DNA of 64,000 nucleotides from Oscillospiraceae bacterium (GCA_902781745.1 CACZKM010000001.1:1-64000); one strand, 5' to 3'. Counted from the stretch's first letter, positions 1-8,911 are shown. Program-made: numbers and translations. The notes: a model not told the origin generated them from the letters alone.

Positions 1-110
1 TATTCATTGTTGTCTGTTATTTACTGGGAATGGAGAAAATGCTTGATTTTCAAGGGCTTTTTGAAACATGGTTTTTCTGCGTTTCACCCTGTTTTCTATG
101 ACCTCAATAA

Positions 111-134
111 TTCGAATTCCTTCTCCCGCTGCCA
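111..134 (+). other. Possible 3' end of a tRNA-Gly (attachment-site scar)
   Basis: The motif TTCGAATT followed by TCTCCCGCT and GCCA resembles the T-loop and 3' acceptor end of a bacterial tRNA-Gly (…TCTCCCGCTCCA). The terminator that would follow such a tRNA is 8 bases downstream. No 5' part of a tRNA precedes it and the T-stem does not pair. It would fit a truncated copy left by integration at a tRNA 3' end. This is inference. Confidence 0.25.
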
Positions 135-141
135 TGAGATA

Positions 142-174
142 AGCCTTGAAACACTGCAGTTTCAAGGCTTTTTT
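142..174 (+). terminator. Intrinsic terminator
   Basis: An 11-bp perfect stem, AGCCTTGAAAC / GTTTCAAGGCT, with a 6-base loop is followed directly by a run of six T. It would end a transcript entering from the left, possibly the tRNA whose 3' end seems to lie just upstream. Confidence 0.75.
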
Positions 175-498
175 CTTTGCCTTTTTAGGGTGTGCCCCCT
201 AATTTGACCCCTGCGGACGCAGAAATTACAAATTCCGGGTGGAATTCTCCATTCGAGCAGCGCTTTCTTCTTTCATCTGTTCGCTGATGTGTCCGTAAAC
301 ATCGAAAATAGATTTTGCAGCCCGACGCCTTGGCGCCGGGCTGTGGTCTTTAGTGCGGGCGGTCGTTGAACGCTTACCATAAGGGTGGGCCATAATAAAT
401 CATATCTGTAGAATATACAACACTAAAAAAGTATAATTTTGTCGAATAATGCCTTGCAATTTGCTATGATTTATGATAAAGTTCAAAGACAAACATAA

Positions 499-533
499 GC
501 CGGACCACGCTCTTTTTTACGTCGTGGTCCGGC
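499..533. repeat. Perfect 11-bp inverted repeat in the EAL gene leader
   Basis: GCCGGACCACG and CGTGGTCCGGC form a perfect stem around a 13-base T-rich loop, ending 40 bases before the EAL start codon. No T-run follows the stem, so it is not a normal terminator for rightward transcription. It could be an operator or an mRNA structure controlling the EAL gene. Confidence 0.5.
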
Positions 534-573
534 AGATGTTTCGCTGGAGCAGCGTTAGAAGAGAGGGAAGAGC

Positions 574-2175
574 ATGAGTCAATGGCAGACCGCGACGCCC
601 CAGAACGATCTCATTTTTCATCTGGAAAAGGCTATTGAAAACGAGGAGTTTGAGGTTTATTTCCAACCGATCATCCACACCATTTCCGGGTCCCTCTGCG
701 GATTTGAGGCGCTGGTGCGCTGGCGTCATCCGGATTTCGGCTTTTTGGCGCCGGGCCAGTTTGTGGGATCGCTGGAGGACACCAAGCAGATTTATCACTT
801 GGATATCCATGTAGTGGAAAAAGTTTGCCAGTGGTATGCCCGGGAGAAGCGGGCGGGCCGCCCGGTGGTCCCCGTCTCGGTGAACCTCTCCCGCATCGAC
901 TTTGAGTCTGCGGATATGTTCGCCATCATCGAGGCCCTGACCTGGAAATACCGGATGCCTCGCAATATGCTCAACATCGAGATCACCGAGAGCGCCTTCG
1001 GCGTAGAGGGCGGCATCCTGGCCGGGATCATTGAGCAGTTCCGCAGCGCCGGCTATCAGGTTTGGATGGACGATTTCGGCAGCGGCTATTCCTCCCTCAA
1101 CACCCTGAAGGATTACGTCTTCGACGAGCTGAAGATCGACATGGGCTTCCTGTCGGACATGAACCTCCGCTCCCAGCGGATCATCGCCTCCATGATCTCC
1201 ATGGCCAAGGATATCTCCATGGTCACCCTGGTGGAGGGCGTGGAGACCAAGGAGCAGGTGGATTTCCTCCGGAGCATCGGCTGCGACCGGCTCCAGGGCT
1301 ACTATTTCTCCAAGCCGCTGCCCTATGAGGAGCTGCTGGCTGTCCTTCGGGAGAAGAACATCCCCTTTGAGTCCGCGGAAGACCGGCGGTATTACCACGA
1401 GATCAACCGCATCAACGTCCTCAGCCCCTCGCCCTTTGCCGTGGGCGCCTATATGCGGGAGCAGCACGGCGGCGGAATCCCCCTGGCGCTGATGGAAAAA
1501 ACGGGGGAACGGTACACGTTCATGTATATGAATGATGAGTTTTCCCGGGAAATCAAAAAGATCGGCGCAAAAGACGCCATGGACGCCATTCAGCGTCTGG
1601 TCCATTTTGGGATCCTCTCCCATGAGCGGATCGATACCTTCCTGGATGACGTCATCGAGAAGCATGACCGCTCCATCGAGTTTTCGGTCAACGGGGATCT
1701 CTGCTCCGCCAGAGGCAAGCTGATCTCCGTGAACAGCGGCCGTCACGCCATCCTGCTCTCCATCAGCAACATCACCCAGTTCATGAATATCAGTCACGAT
1801 CAGCTCATGGACCAGACCCTGAAAAACATCTATTCCATGTACCTCCGGGTGTCCATTCTCCGGCCGAAGACCAACGAGATCGTCACCGTGTTCTCCCAGG
1901 ACCACCACAACGTCGCCACCGACGTGGCCCACGATCTCCACGGCCTGACCAGGGAATACGCATCCTACGGCGTCCATCCAGAGGACCGGGACGCCTATCT
2001 TCATTTCGTAGACCCGGCCACCATCGAGGCCCGGCTGCGCAACAGCGAGCGCGGCTTCGTCAACATGAAGATCCGCACCCTGGACGAGGACGGAGGCTTT
2101 TCCAACAAGATGTACCTGGAGGTGCCCACCGGGAACAGTGAGTTCCTCCTGCTGGTGCGATACGCCAATCTGTAG
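574..2175 (+). CDS. EAL-domain cyclic di-GMP phosphodiesterase
   Basis: A 533-residue soluble protein with no signal peptide or membrane segment. Residues about 8-265 form an EAL domain with the whole catalytic set visible: EALVRW, NLSR, EITES, DDFGSGYSS, ELKID, EGVET and GYYFSKP. It should therefore be an active phosphodiesterase that hydrolyses c-di-GMP to pGpG. Residues about 280-533 form a second region without a named family that I recognise, perhaps PAS-like and sensory. There is no GGDEF domain. It ends 45 bases before the large pilus protein and points the same way, which suggests, but does not prove, that c-di-GMP signalling is tied to the surface structure downstream. The start at 574 follows a GAGAGGGAAGAG purine stretch. 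Confidence 0.88.
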   Translation: MSQWQTATPQNDLIFHLEKAIENEEFEVYFQPIIHTISGSLCGFEALVRWRHPDFGFLAPGQFVGSLEDTKQIYHLDIHVVEKVCQWYAREKRAGRPVVPVSVNLSRIDFESADMFAIIEALTWKYRMPRNMLNIEITESAFGVEGGILAGIIEQFRSAGYQVWMDDFGSGYSSLNTLKDYVFDELKIDMGFLSDMNLRSQRIIASMISMAKDISMVTLVEGVETKEQVDFLRSIGCDRLQGYYFSKPLPYEELLAVLREKNIPFESAEDRRYYHEINRINVLSPSPFAVGAYMREQHGGGIPLALMEKTGERYTFMYMNDEFSREIKKIGAKDAMDAIQRLVHFGILSHERIDTFLDDVIEKHDRSIEFSVNGDLCSARGKLISVNSGRHAILLSISNITQFMNISHDQLMDQTLKNIYSMYLRVSILRPKTNEIVTVFSQDHHNVATDVAHDLHGLTREYASYGVHPEDRDAYLHFVDPATIEARLRNSERGFVNMKIRTLDEDGGFSNKMYLEVPTGNSEFLLLVRYANL

Positions 2176-2220
2176 CAGAGCATCACACCCTAAACCATAA
2201 AATCAAAAGAGGAAGAGAAG

Positions 2221-5200
2221 ATGAACAGCGAGCGCATGAAACAATTCATATCGCTGCTCCTGGCCGGAAGCATGGCCCTGGGACTTTTGCTGCCGGGGGT
2301 CAGCGCCTTCGCGGAGGATGGGGACGAGCAGCCGTCCTCCGAGCCCTCGGTGGCCCAGGCCCTGGTGGAGAAGATCACAGAGGCCGCTGCGGCGGCGGCC
2401 CAAAACGAGGCTCCGCCGACGCCGGAGACCCCAAGCCAGCCCGACACGCCCCCCCAGGGGGACCCGGAGCCGGTCAACGAGTCCCCCGGCGAGCCGCCGG
2501 CGCCCCCCGAGGGCGCAGACCCGGAGCCTGACGCGCCGGGAGTAACCGAGGACCCGGCCCAGCCCGAGCCTCCCAGGGAGGAGGAACCGGCAACGCCCGC
2601 CCCCCCGGAGGAGGAAAAGCCCCCGGAGGAGCCCACCCCTGCGGAGCAGAAAGAAAAAGAACAGGAGCTGGAGGAGGCCCGCGCCCACCGCAGCGACCCC
2701 GCCGCCGACGTGGAGATCCCCTCCGAGTGGGCGGCCATGTTCGAAAAGCTGGACCTCACCGGCAAGTACCCCGACGACCTCCTGGCTGTGGCCCGGACCC
2801 AGATCGGCTACGCCGAGAGCGAGGCCAACTACGCCGAGGCAGACGGCCAGCGCCGGGGCTACACCCGCTACGGCGCCTGGAACCAGGACCCCTACGCCCC
2901 CTGGAACCTCACCTTCGTGGCCTTCTGCCTGGAATACGCCCAGGTGCCCGAAGACGCCTTCCCCCGGGAGGACGACCCTGAGACCTGGCGGCAGACCCTG
3001 ACCGAACAGAACCTCTGGACCACCGAGGCCCCCAAGCCCGGCGACGTCGCCTTCCTCCCCAAGGACCCGGAGACGGCTATAGAAGAGGAAACCGAAGCCG
3101 CCCTGGTGGGGATCGTGGACGAGATCGAAGAGGATGGGACCCTCTGGGTGATCGCCGGAGACATGGAAAACGAGGTCCGGCGCATCGAGCTGGCCTCCGA
3201 CCAAATCATCGGCTTCGGCGTCCTGCCCCCCGGCGAGGAACGGCAGGACCCCCAGCCCCCGGACCCCGCGAGCACTGACGTGCCCGCCGACAACGGGGAG
3301 CCCCCCGCGGATTACGACGCCCCCCAGGCCCCCCTGGACCCCGCCGACCCCGCCGCCCCGGCGGGCGACCTGGCCGGCGACCTGGCCCAGCGGATCGCCG
3401 AGGGCCTGGCCCGGACCGGCGGCGACGGCCAGCCCCCCAACGGCGCCGCCCCCCCCGGTGAGGACGGCGGCGCCCCCGACGAGCCCGAGGAAAAGCTCCC
3501 GGACGATCTGACCGGGGAGGACCCCGTGGAACCCCCGGAGGACCTCCCCGAAGAGCCGGAGGGCGAACCCGAGCTCCCAGCGGAAGAGGAGCTTGTGGAA
3601 GAACTCCCCGAAGAGCTCCCCTTCCTGCAGACCCAGACCCTGGACGGCGTCACCGTCACCGTCACCGCCGAGCCCGGCGTCTTCCCCGACGGCGCGGTCC
3701 TCTCCGTGACCAAGGTCCCCGTGGCGGCCCAGATCACCGTGGACGCGGCGGTGGCCCCCCAGCGGGACGGCAGCAACGTGGCCCTGTCCTACACCTTCGA
3801 CGTGTCCATCCTGGACGACCAGGGCGAGCCCATCCAGCCCGCCGACGACCGGACCGTCCAGGTGTCCTTCTCCATGGCCCAGGTGGCCGACGCCAACCTG
3901 GCCCCCCGGGTGTACCACCTGGCGGGGGAGGGGGAGGACCTGTCCGCCCGGCCCCTGGACGTGACCACCGACGGCGACACCGCCACCGTCACCACCGACG
4001 GCTTCTCCTACTATACGGTTGAGTTCACCTATGGGGATTTGCAATACGTCATGGAAGGGGACGATACGATTCCCTTGCAGGTGATTCTAGATTATGTTGG
4101 TCTTTCTGGTGAGGTTACCAATGTGGAAGTCAGCGCCCCGGACTTGTTTTATCCCTTCCAAGAGGGGGAGCAATGGTATGTATCCGCCCTGGAACCCTTT
4201 GACAGTACTGAGTGGATGCGTGTAATGATTAGTGGAATACTATATTATGTCATAGTGACGGATAAAAAAGCAAACCAAGCACCTGATATTTACAAAGGGG
4301 AGCTACCAAACGTTAGTATGGGATCAGATGGATTGACATTTGCGAAAGATGCTCCAGTATCTACAATTAGATTGGACTATAGCATAATGTCCGATCATTC
4401 AAAAGCAAAATGCAAAATATTAACGACTGATCCAGGCTTTATAATGTTATCACCTACTCATGTTTATTCCAATGAGAATACCACTAATGATTACAATGAT
4501 AGGAAGTATCCTGTTTTTGTTGCGTATGATACAAATGCGGGCACGAAGCAGGTATTGAGACCTAATGAGGATAATTTTTGGGAGGGAAAGCTATTTAGCT
4601 TTACTTATGAAGATGGTGCCATTCTTGAAAATGGAGATAGAGCTAATGTTGTTTTAACGTATTCAGATCTACATATTGCGGTTCAGAGCAATGTTAGTGG
4701 GGGAGAATATAAAGGACAAACGTACATAGCTGCTGGGACTATGTTGCGTGCGGGCAATAATTTGTCATCGCCTGGTGCTAACCAGACTAGAAACGGATTA
4801 CAAGTAGATGTCAATATCAAGATTGTGAACCCGGAAAACCCCGATGAACAGCTTGTTGGAACATTTCTCTATCCCATAACGGACATTGATGTTTGGCGAG
4901 ATGGAAATAATACATTTGGGAAGCTATTTAATGCGGTCAATAATTATAATTATTCAGAATCCATTGCAGTTAAAGATGGCTTTGTAGAGAATATCTTTGT
5001 GCCGGATTATGGAGATACAAGATTGGGAGGTGCTAGTGAGGAAATACTGTTAGCTCATATTAATAAAACGCTCGACAGTGTTGTTAAGACAACAAATGGT
5101 GATTATAGTGATAATGGCGGATATAAGTGCGCTGTAGTAGAATACGGTGCAGGCGGCGCTCGGTTCATTGGAACAGGAAAGTCTGACGTTGATCCTGGAA

Positions 5201-6255
5201 CATATTATTCTGGTTTTTTAGCTGTCGCAGATAATACGACAGGCATTAATATCACTGCATGGTCGTCGGGTAGCAAGACTGCACCTGTCAGAACGACATT
5301 ACTTAATGATTCAAGCTCCGTTATGCACACAATTGTGTCGTCTTCAACGGATGGTGGATCTATCAGAACAACTACAAAGGGTAATTTAGATGGAAAGCTA
5401 AATGATGATAGCAGACGTATAGGTGGCGGAACGTTAAGTGAGCCGTTTTACGATGAAGTTCCTGATGGAAAAACTGTTGTATATACTATGACACCCAATA
5501 CGGGCTTTACTATTGATGCAATACAGATCGGTGACGCTATAGATAGTAGTGATAATCTTATTTATGTTGATAGAGATCAGCTATTAACACTTGAGGAGAA
5601 TCCAAAAACAACAATTTCAGTTTCTATCGCAACTGGTAGAAAAGGTATGTTGAGATATGACTCGGATAATGGCACATATACCTTTGAGTTTCCAGACAAC
5701 AATTATGACCACAAGATTCATGTTTCTTGGATCACTGATTTGACATTGTCGAAGCAAGTTGACGGATATAAGGCGGAACAAGATCGTTATTTCCAATATA
5801 CAGTCAAGCTTGAACTGGTGGATGTAGTTACGCAAAACGACGGCCAAACATTTCCTATCAACGTATCGTCCGCTGACCATTCCTCAAATCCTAAGAGCAT
5901 TAAGATCAATAAGGGCCAGAAAGCTGCTACAGTAACAGTGTATTTAAAGCATGGACAAAGTATTAAATTCTTGGATTTGCCGTGTGACACACAGTATACA
6001 ATAACTGAGATGCCTGTTATAGCGTATAATCCAACGTATTCTGTCAACCAGAAACCATTTGTAGATGGAGAGACAGTAGTTGGCGTTATGAGTAAACCAA
6101 CATCTGTACTGTATCGGAACATTTCTTATTGGGGAGACGAGCTTCCCTCAACCGGTGGGGTTGGCCTTCCTCTTCTCATCAAGTTGGCCTTAGGCTCTAT
6201 AATGCTGACGCCTGCCATCAGCGGAATCAAACGAAAATGGGGGGTGGGCAGTTGA
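2221..6255 (+). CDS. Large sortase-anchored surface protein, probable pilus tip or adhesin
   Basis: A 1344-residue protein with a signal peptide (about 1-32), a Pro/Glu-rich stalk (about 35-165), a CHAP-like domain (about 182-338), a second acidic Pro-rich stretch (about 340-465), beta-rich adhesin-like regions, and a C-terminal sorting signal: LPSTGG at 1308-1313, a hydrophobic stretch and a basic tail. The CHAP-like domain keeps the family frame (GYTRYGAW, PW..TFVAFC, GDVAFLP, VGIV) but has Asn229 where the catalytic Cys belongs and Leu295 where the His belongs, so it should not be an active amidase. DNA from about 4015 on is AT-rich, unlike the GC-rich first 600 codons. It lies directly upstream of the probable pilin genes and sortases, as expected for a tip or ancillary subunit. 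Ligand unknown. Confidence 0.8.
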   Translation: MNSERMKQFISLLLAGSMALGLLLPGVSAFAEDGDEQPSSEPSVAQALVEKITEAAAAAAQNEAPPTPETPSQPDTPPQGDPEPVNESPGEPPAPPEGADPEPDAPGVTEDPAQPEPPREEEPATPAPPEEEKPPEEPTPAEQKEKEQELEEARAHRSDPAADVEIPSEWAAMFEKLDLTGKYPDDLLAVARTQIGYAESEANYAEADGQRRGYTRYGAWNQDPYAPWNLTFVAFCLEYAQVPEDAFPREDDPETWRQTLTEQNLWTTEAPKPGDVAFLPKDPETAIEEETEAALVGIVDEIEEDGTLWVIAGDMENEVRRIELASDQIIGFGVLPPGEERQDPQPPDPASTDVPADNGEPPADYDAPQAPLDPADPAAPAGDLAGDLAQRIAEGLARTGGDGQPPNGAAPPGEDGGAPDEPEEKLPDDLTGEDPVEPPEDLPEEPEGEPELPAEEELVEELPEELPFLQTQTLDGVTVTVTAEPGVFPDGAVLSVTKVPVAAQITVDAAVAPQRDGSNVALSYTFDVSILDDQGEPIQPADDRTVQVSFSMAQVADANLAPRVYHLAGEGEDLSARPLDVTTDGDTATVTTDGFSYYTVEFTYGDLQYVMEGDDTIPLQVILDYVGLSGEVTNVEVSAPDLFYPFQEGEQWYVSALEPFDSTEWMRVMISGILYYVIVTDKKANQAPDIYKGELPNVSMGSDGLTFAKDAPVSTIRLDYSIMSDHSKAKCKILTTDPGFIMLSPTHVYSNENTTNDYNDRKYPVFVAYDTNAGTKQVLRPNEDNFWEGKLFSFTYEDGAILENGDRANVVLTYSDLHIAVQSNVSGGEYKGQTYIAAGTMLRAGNNLSSPGANQTRNGLQVDVNIKIVNPENPDEQLVGTFLYPITDIDVWRDGNNTFGKLFNAVNNYNYSESIAVKDGFVENIFVPDYGDTRLGGASEEILLAHINKTLDSVVKTTNGDYSDNGGYKCAVVEYGAGGARFIGTGKSDVDPGTYYSGFLAVADNTTGINITAWSSGSKTAPVRTTLLNDSSSVMHTIVSSSTDGGSIRTTTKGNLDGKLNDDSRRIGGGTLSEPFYDEVPDGKTVVYTMTPNTGFTIDAIQIGDAIDSSDNLIYVDRDQLLTLEENPKTTISVSIATGRKGMLRYDSDNGTYTFEFPDNNYDHKIHVSWITDLTLSKQVDGYKAEQDRYFQYTVKLELVDVVTQNDGQTFPINVSSADHSSNPKSIKINKGQKAATVTVYLKHGQSIKFLDLPCDTQYTITEMPVIAYNPTYSVNQKPFVDGETVVGVMSKPTSVLYRNISYWGDELPSTGGVGLPLLIKLALGSIMLTPAISGIKRKWGVGS

Positions 6256-7740
6256 TTGTAGTGACCACGAAACCTGAAAGAATAATTACATAATGACAGA
6301 AAAGGAGAAAAACACATGAGTAGAGTAAAAAAATTATTGGCGGTTGCCTTGGCAGTCGTCATGGCGATGGCGTTGGCTGTGCCGACGATGGCGGAAGAAC
6401 CAACGGGGACACTTCGCATTGCTGAGGCTCGTAACGGTGAGACGTATAATGTTTATAAAATTTTAAGCGTGAACAATGCAGAAGGTGGAGAGCATTATAT
6501 CTATCGGGTAACTGATGCATTTAAGCCTTATTTTGCAACAATGCTAAGGGTGAATATAGGGGAATTGACTGATAATGATGTATATTCTTATATTAATGAC
6601 CAGACAAATATCAATGATTTTGCAAAAGATTTGGCAAAGTGGATTCAAACTAACAATGTTGCAGAGACAGCGTCTGTGACTGCTGGAAATACATCTGATA
6701 AACCTGAAAACTCTAAAGATACTACTGTAAGTATTGAAAATTTGGAATATGGGTATTATTTGCTGGTGCCAGTAAAGGCATTGACTGATGATGGTACGGG
6801 CTCTGTGATGTTTTCCTTGGGAACGACGCAGAGTGTAACGACTATCAACAGTAAAACAAAGTATCCTGTCCCAGTTAAGAAAGTAAAATACTACGGTGTA
6901 GATCGTGATGTAAGCACGGCAGCTGTTGGGGATACATTAGAATATACTATCACTGCGAATATCCCTAATATGTCTTCGTATACCTCTTATGTGTTTAGAT
7001 TTAATGATACGATGTACGATTTGACGTATGTCTTTAATAGTTTAAAAGTATCGGTTGAAGGTGTTGAGGGTCAATTAACGGTAGATCCCACATGGGATCC
7101 AAATCAAAAGAAGTTGACCATTGATTTGAGCACCCAGTTATATAACTTGTTTGTCCAACAAGCTCAGGCTGGAAAGAATTTGACTGGCAAGGAAGTAAAA
7201 ATAGCTTATGAGGCGAGAGTTGATGAAAGCGCAGCAACTACTCACTATGCACAAAATACAGTTGACATTACATATTCTAATGATCCGAATGCTACTACAA
7301 CGCACACCTCAAAGCAGGATAAAACTAGGACATATGTAATTAATTTAACTTTGAACAAAATTGATAAGTTAACAAATTCTGCACTAACTGGTTCAACTTG
7401 GAAACTTGAAAAACAAGACAATGGGAATAATTGGATACCTATTACGAAATTTGACACCACATTAACTAATACATCAAAGAGTACGTTTGAGTTGCTCGGT
7501 TTGGATATTGGTCGATATAGACTTACTGAGCTGTCTGCTCCCACTGGCTATTACAAATTACCGAGTGCGATCGAGTTTACAATTAATGGTAATCCGAATT
7601 ATTTGGCGGAAACGGATACTTTTTCCTTGCAAAACTTTGGCATGACAATAACATCTCCTTCTGAGCTTATATCTAATCAAACATCGGAGGATGATCGGAG
7701 TAAATTCACATTGGTAATTCAGGCTGCAAATAAGACGCAT
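4015..7740. other. AT-rich block spanning two pilus genes
   Basis: Base composition changes abruptly near 4015, inside the large surface protein gene, from C/G-ending codons to A/T-ending ones. It changes back near 7740, just before the LPSTGG codons of the next pilin gene. The block covers the C-terminal two thirds of the first protein, the gap, and the signal peptide and body of the second. Both borders sit in coding sequence and both reading frames stay open, which suggests replacement by homologous recombination in conserved flanks. The change is plain by eye; I have not computed percentages. Confidence 0.7.
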
Positions 7741-7860
7741 GGCCTTCTCCCCTCCACCGGCGGCGCAGGCCTCTACATCATCGCTGGCGTAGCCATCGTG
7801 GCCCTCCTGGGCTTCGGCGGCACCGCCATGCTCAAGCGCAAGGTCAACGGCGAAGACTGA
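6316..7860 (+). CDS. Major pilin subunit, sortase-anchored, isopeptide-forming
   Basis: A 514-residue protein with a signal peptide ending near TMAEE (residue 26-27), and LPSTGG at 478-483 followed by a hydrophobic helix and KRK. Residues 183-189 (YPVPVKK) resemble the pilin motif of Gram-positive backbone pilins, whose Lys is joined to the LPxTG Thr of the next subunit. A CnaB-type domain near residues 340-420 carries an E-box (YRLTELSAPTGYY), whose Glu promotes the internal Lys-Asn bond. This is the standard plan of a SpaA-like backbone subunit. A good ribosome binding site (AAAGGAG) lies 10 bases upstream. All of the gene except its last 120 bases lies in the AT-rich block. Confidence 0.85.
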   Translation: MSRVKKLLAVALAVVMAMALAVPTMAEEPTGTLRIAEARNGETYNVYKILSVNNAEGGEHYIYRVTDAFKPYFATMLRVNIGELTDNDVYSYINDQTNINDFAKDLAKWIQTNNVAETASVTAGNTSDKPENSKDTTVSIENLEYGYYLLVPVKALTDDGTGSVMFSLGTTQSVTTINSKTKYPVPVKKVKYYGVDRDVSTAAVGDTLEYTITANIPNMSSYTSYVFRFNDTMYDLTYVFNSLKVSVEGVEGQLTVDPTWDPNQKKLTIDLSTQLYNLFVQQAQAGKNLTGKEVKIAYEARVDESAATTHYAQNTVDITYSNDPNATTTHTSKQDKTRTYVINLTLNKIDKLTNSALTGSTWKLEKQDNGNNWIPITKFDTTLTNTSKSTFELLGLDIGRYRLTELSAPTGYYKLPSAIEFTINGNPNYLAETDTFSLQNFGMTITSPSELISNQTSEDDRSKFTLVIQAANKTHGLLPSTGGAGLYIIAGVAIVALLGFGGTAMLKRKVNGED

Positions 7861-7899
7861 TGGCCCCAAGCCACAGCAAAACCACATAACATTCACACG

Positions 7900-7932
7900 G
7901 AGGCCCCCCAGGGGAACGCCCGGGGGGCCTCC
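7900..7932 (+). repeat. GC-rich hairpin between pilin and sortase genes
   Basis: GGAGGCCCCCC and CGGGGGGCCTCC pair around an 11-base loop, 40 bases after the pilin stop codon. No T-run follows. Such a structure can partly stop transcription or protect the 3' end, giving much pilin and little sortase from one transcript. The role is inferred. Confidence 0.55.
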
Positions 7933-7996
7933 GGCCTCTGGTTTCGTCTGAGCGGCCATCCCCATGGCCGTTGAGACCGAATCACAGGAGAAGACC

Positions 7997-8911
7997 ATGG
8001 CAAAGAACAAACGGGCCGTCAACGGCCTGCTGAACGTCATCATGACGGTCTGCTTTCTCGTCTGCGTCGTGGCCCTGTTCTACCCCTTTATCCTGGACCG
8101 CCTGAACCAGGTGGAGCAGCAGGCCACGGTGGTCAGCTACGACAACCGGGTCCGCGGCATGGACCCGGCGGAAAAGGCCTGGCTCCTCACCCGGGCCCGG
8201 GCCTATAACGCCGACCTGCTGGCCCACCCCACCGGCCTGGAGCCCGACGAGGCCCACATGGCCGAGTACATGGCCCAGCTCCCCGGCGACGACGGGATCA
8301 TGGGCCACATCTCCATCCCCAACATCGGCGTGGAGCTGATGATCTACCACACCGTGGAGGAGCCCGTCCTCCAGGTGGGGGTGGGGCACCTGCCCGGCAC
8401 CAGCCTCCCCGTGGGGGGCCCGGGCACCCACTGCTGCCTCTCCGGCCACACCGGCCTGACCACCGCCAACCTTTTCACCAACCTGGATCAGCTCGTCCTG
8501 GGGGACTACTTTTACATCACCGTCCTGGACGACGTGCTGACCTACCAGATCGACGAGATTTCCGTGGTGGAGCCTTGGGAGGTGGGTACCCTGGGCATCG
8601 ACCCCGACAAGGACCTCTGCACCCTCATCACCTGCACCCCCTACGGCATCAACTCCCACCGCCTCCTGGTCACCGGCCACCGGGTCCCCACCCCGAGGGA
8701 GATGAACGAGGACGGCAGCTACGGGTCCTACACCATCTATCAGCCCGTGGAGGACCGGGTGGGCCTCTCCCTGGCGGACTGGCTGGCCCTGGCGGGCTGC
8801 CTGGTGCTGGCGGTGGCGGGGTTCGTGACAGTCAGACGGATCAGAAAGAAGAGAAGAGCCCGCCGGATGGCGGGGAAGGAGAAGGACGAACATGAGACAG
8901 AAGAGCATTAA
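7997..8911 (+). CDS. Class C (pilus-polymerising) sortase
   Basis: A 304-residue transpeptidase with an N-terminal membrane helix (about 10-30), the catalytic His in LSGHTGLTTANLF, the catalytic Cys in TLITCTPYG and the Arg in NSHRLLV, and a C-terminal membrane helix followed by a basic tail. That two-helix plan and the TPYGINSHR signature are typical of class C sortases, which join pilins through LPxTG and Lys. I chose the ATG at 7997 because ACAGGAG stands 6 bases before it; an in-frame ATG at 7964 has no ribosome binding site. It is clearly a paralogue of the sortase at 10868-11767. I do not see the Asp-Pro-aromatic lid motif common in streptococcal class C enzymes. Confidence 0.9.
   Translation: MAKNKRAVNGLLNVIMTVCFLVCVVALFYPFILDRLNQVEQQATVVSYDNRVRGMDPAEKAWLLTRARAYNADLLAHPTGLEPDEAHMAEYMAQLPGDDGIMGHISIPNIGVELMIYHTVEEPVLQVGVGHLPGTSLPVGGPGTHCCLSGHTGLTTANLFTNLDQLVLGDYFYITVLDDVLTYQIDEISVVEPWEVGTLGIDPDKDLCTLITCTPYGINSHRLLVTGHRVPTPREMNEDGSYGSYTIYQPVEDRVGLSLADWLALAGCLVLAVAGFVTVRRIRKKRRARRMAGKEKDEHETEEH

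Larger units (their letters stand above)
1..573. other. Intergenic region upstream of the EAL gene
   Basis: No convincing gene lies here. The only sizeable open frame (7-207) has no ribosome binding site and a composition unlike a protein. The stretch is AT-rich compared with the rest of the window. It holds a tRNA-3'-end-like motif at 111-134, an intrinsic terminator at 142-174, a GC-rich hairpin at 318-343 (CAGCCCG..CGGGCTG) and a perfect 11-bp inverted repeat at 499-533. The segment around 400-480 is AT-rich enough to hold a promoter for the EAL gene, but I could not place well-spaced -35 and -10 boxes. Confidence 0.6.

Noticed and set aside
7..207. A 66-codon open frame at the window start
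   Set aside because: No ribosome binding site, composition unlike a protein, and it runs through a terminator.
517..4044. Long open frames on the minus strand opposite the EAL and surface protein genes
   Set aside because: They lie antisense to genes with clear domains, arise from GC-rich codon bias, and show repetitive Gly/Val/His/Leu composition without any family.
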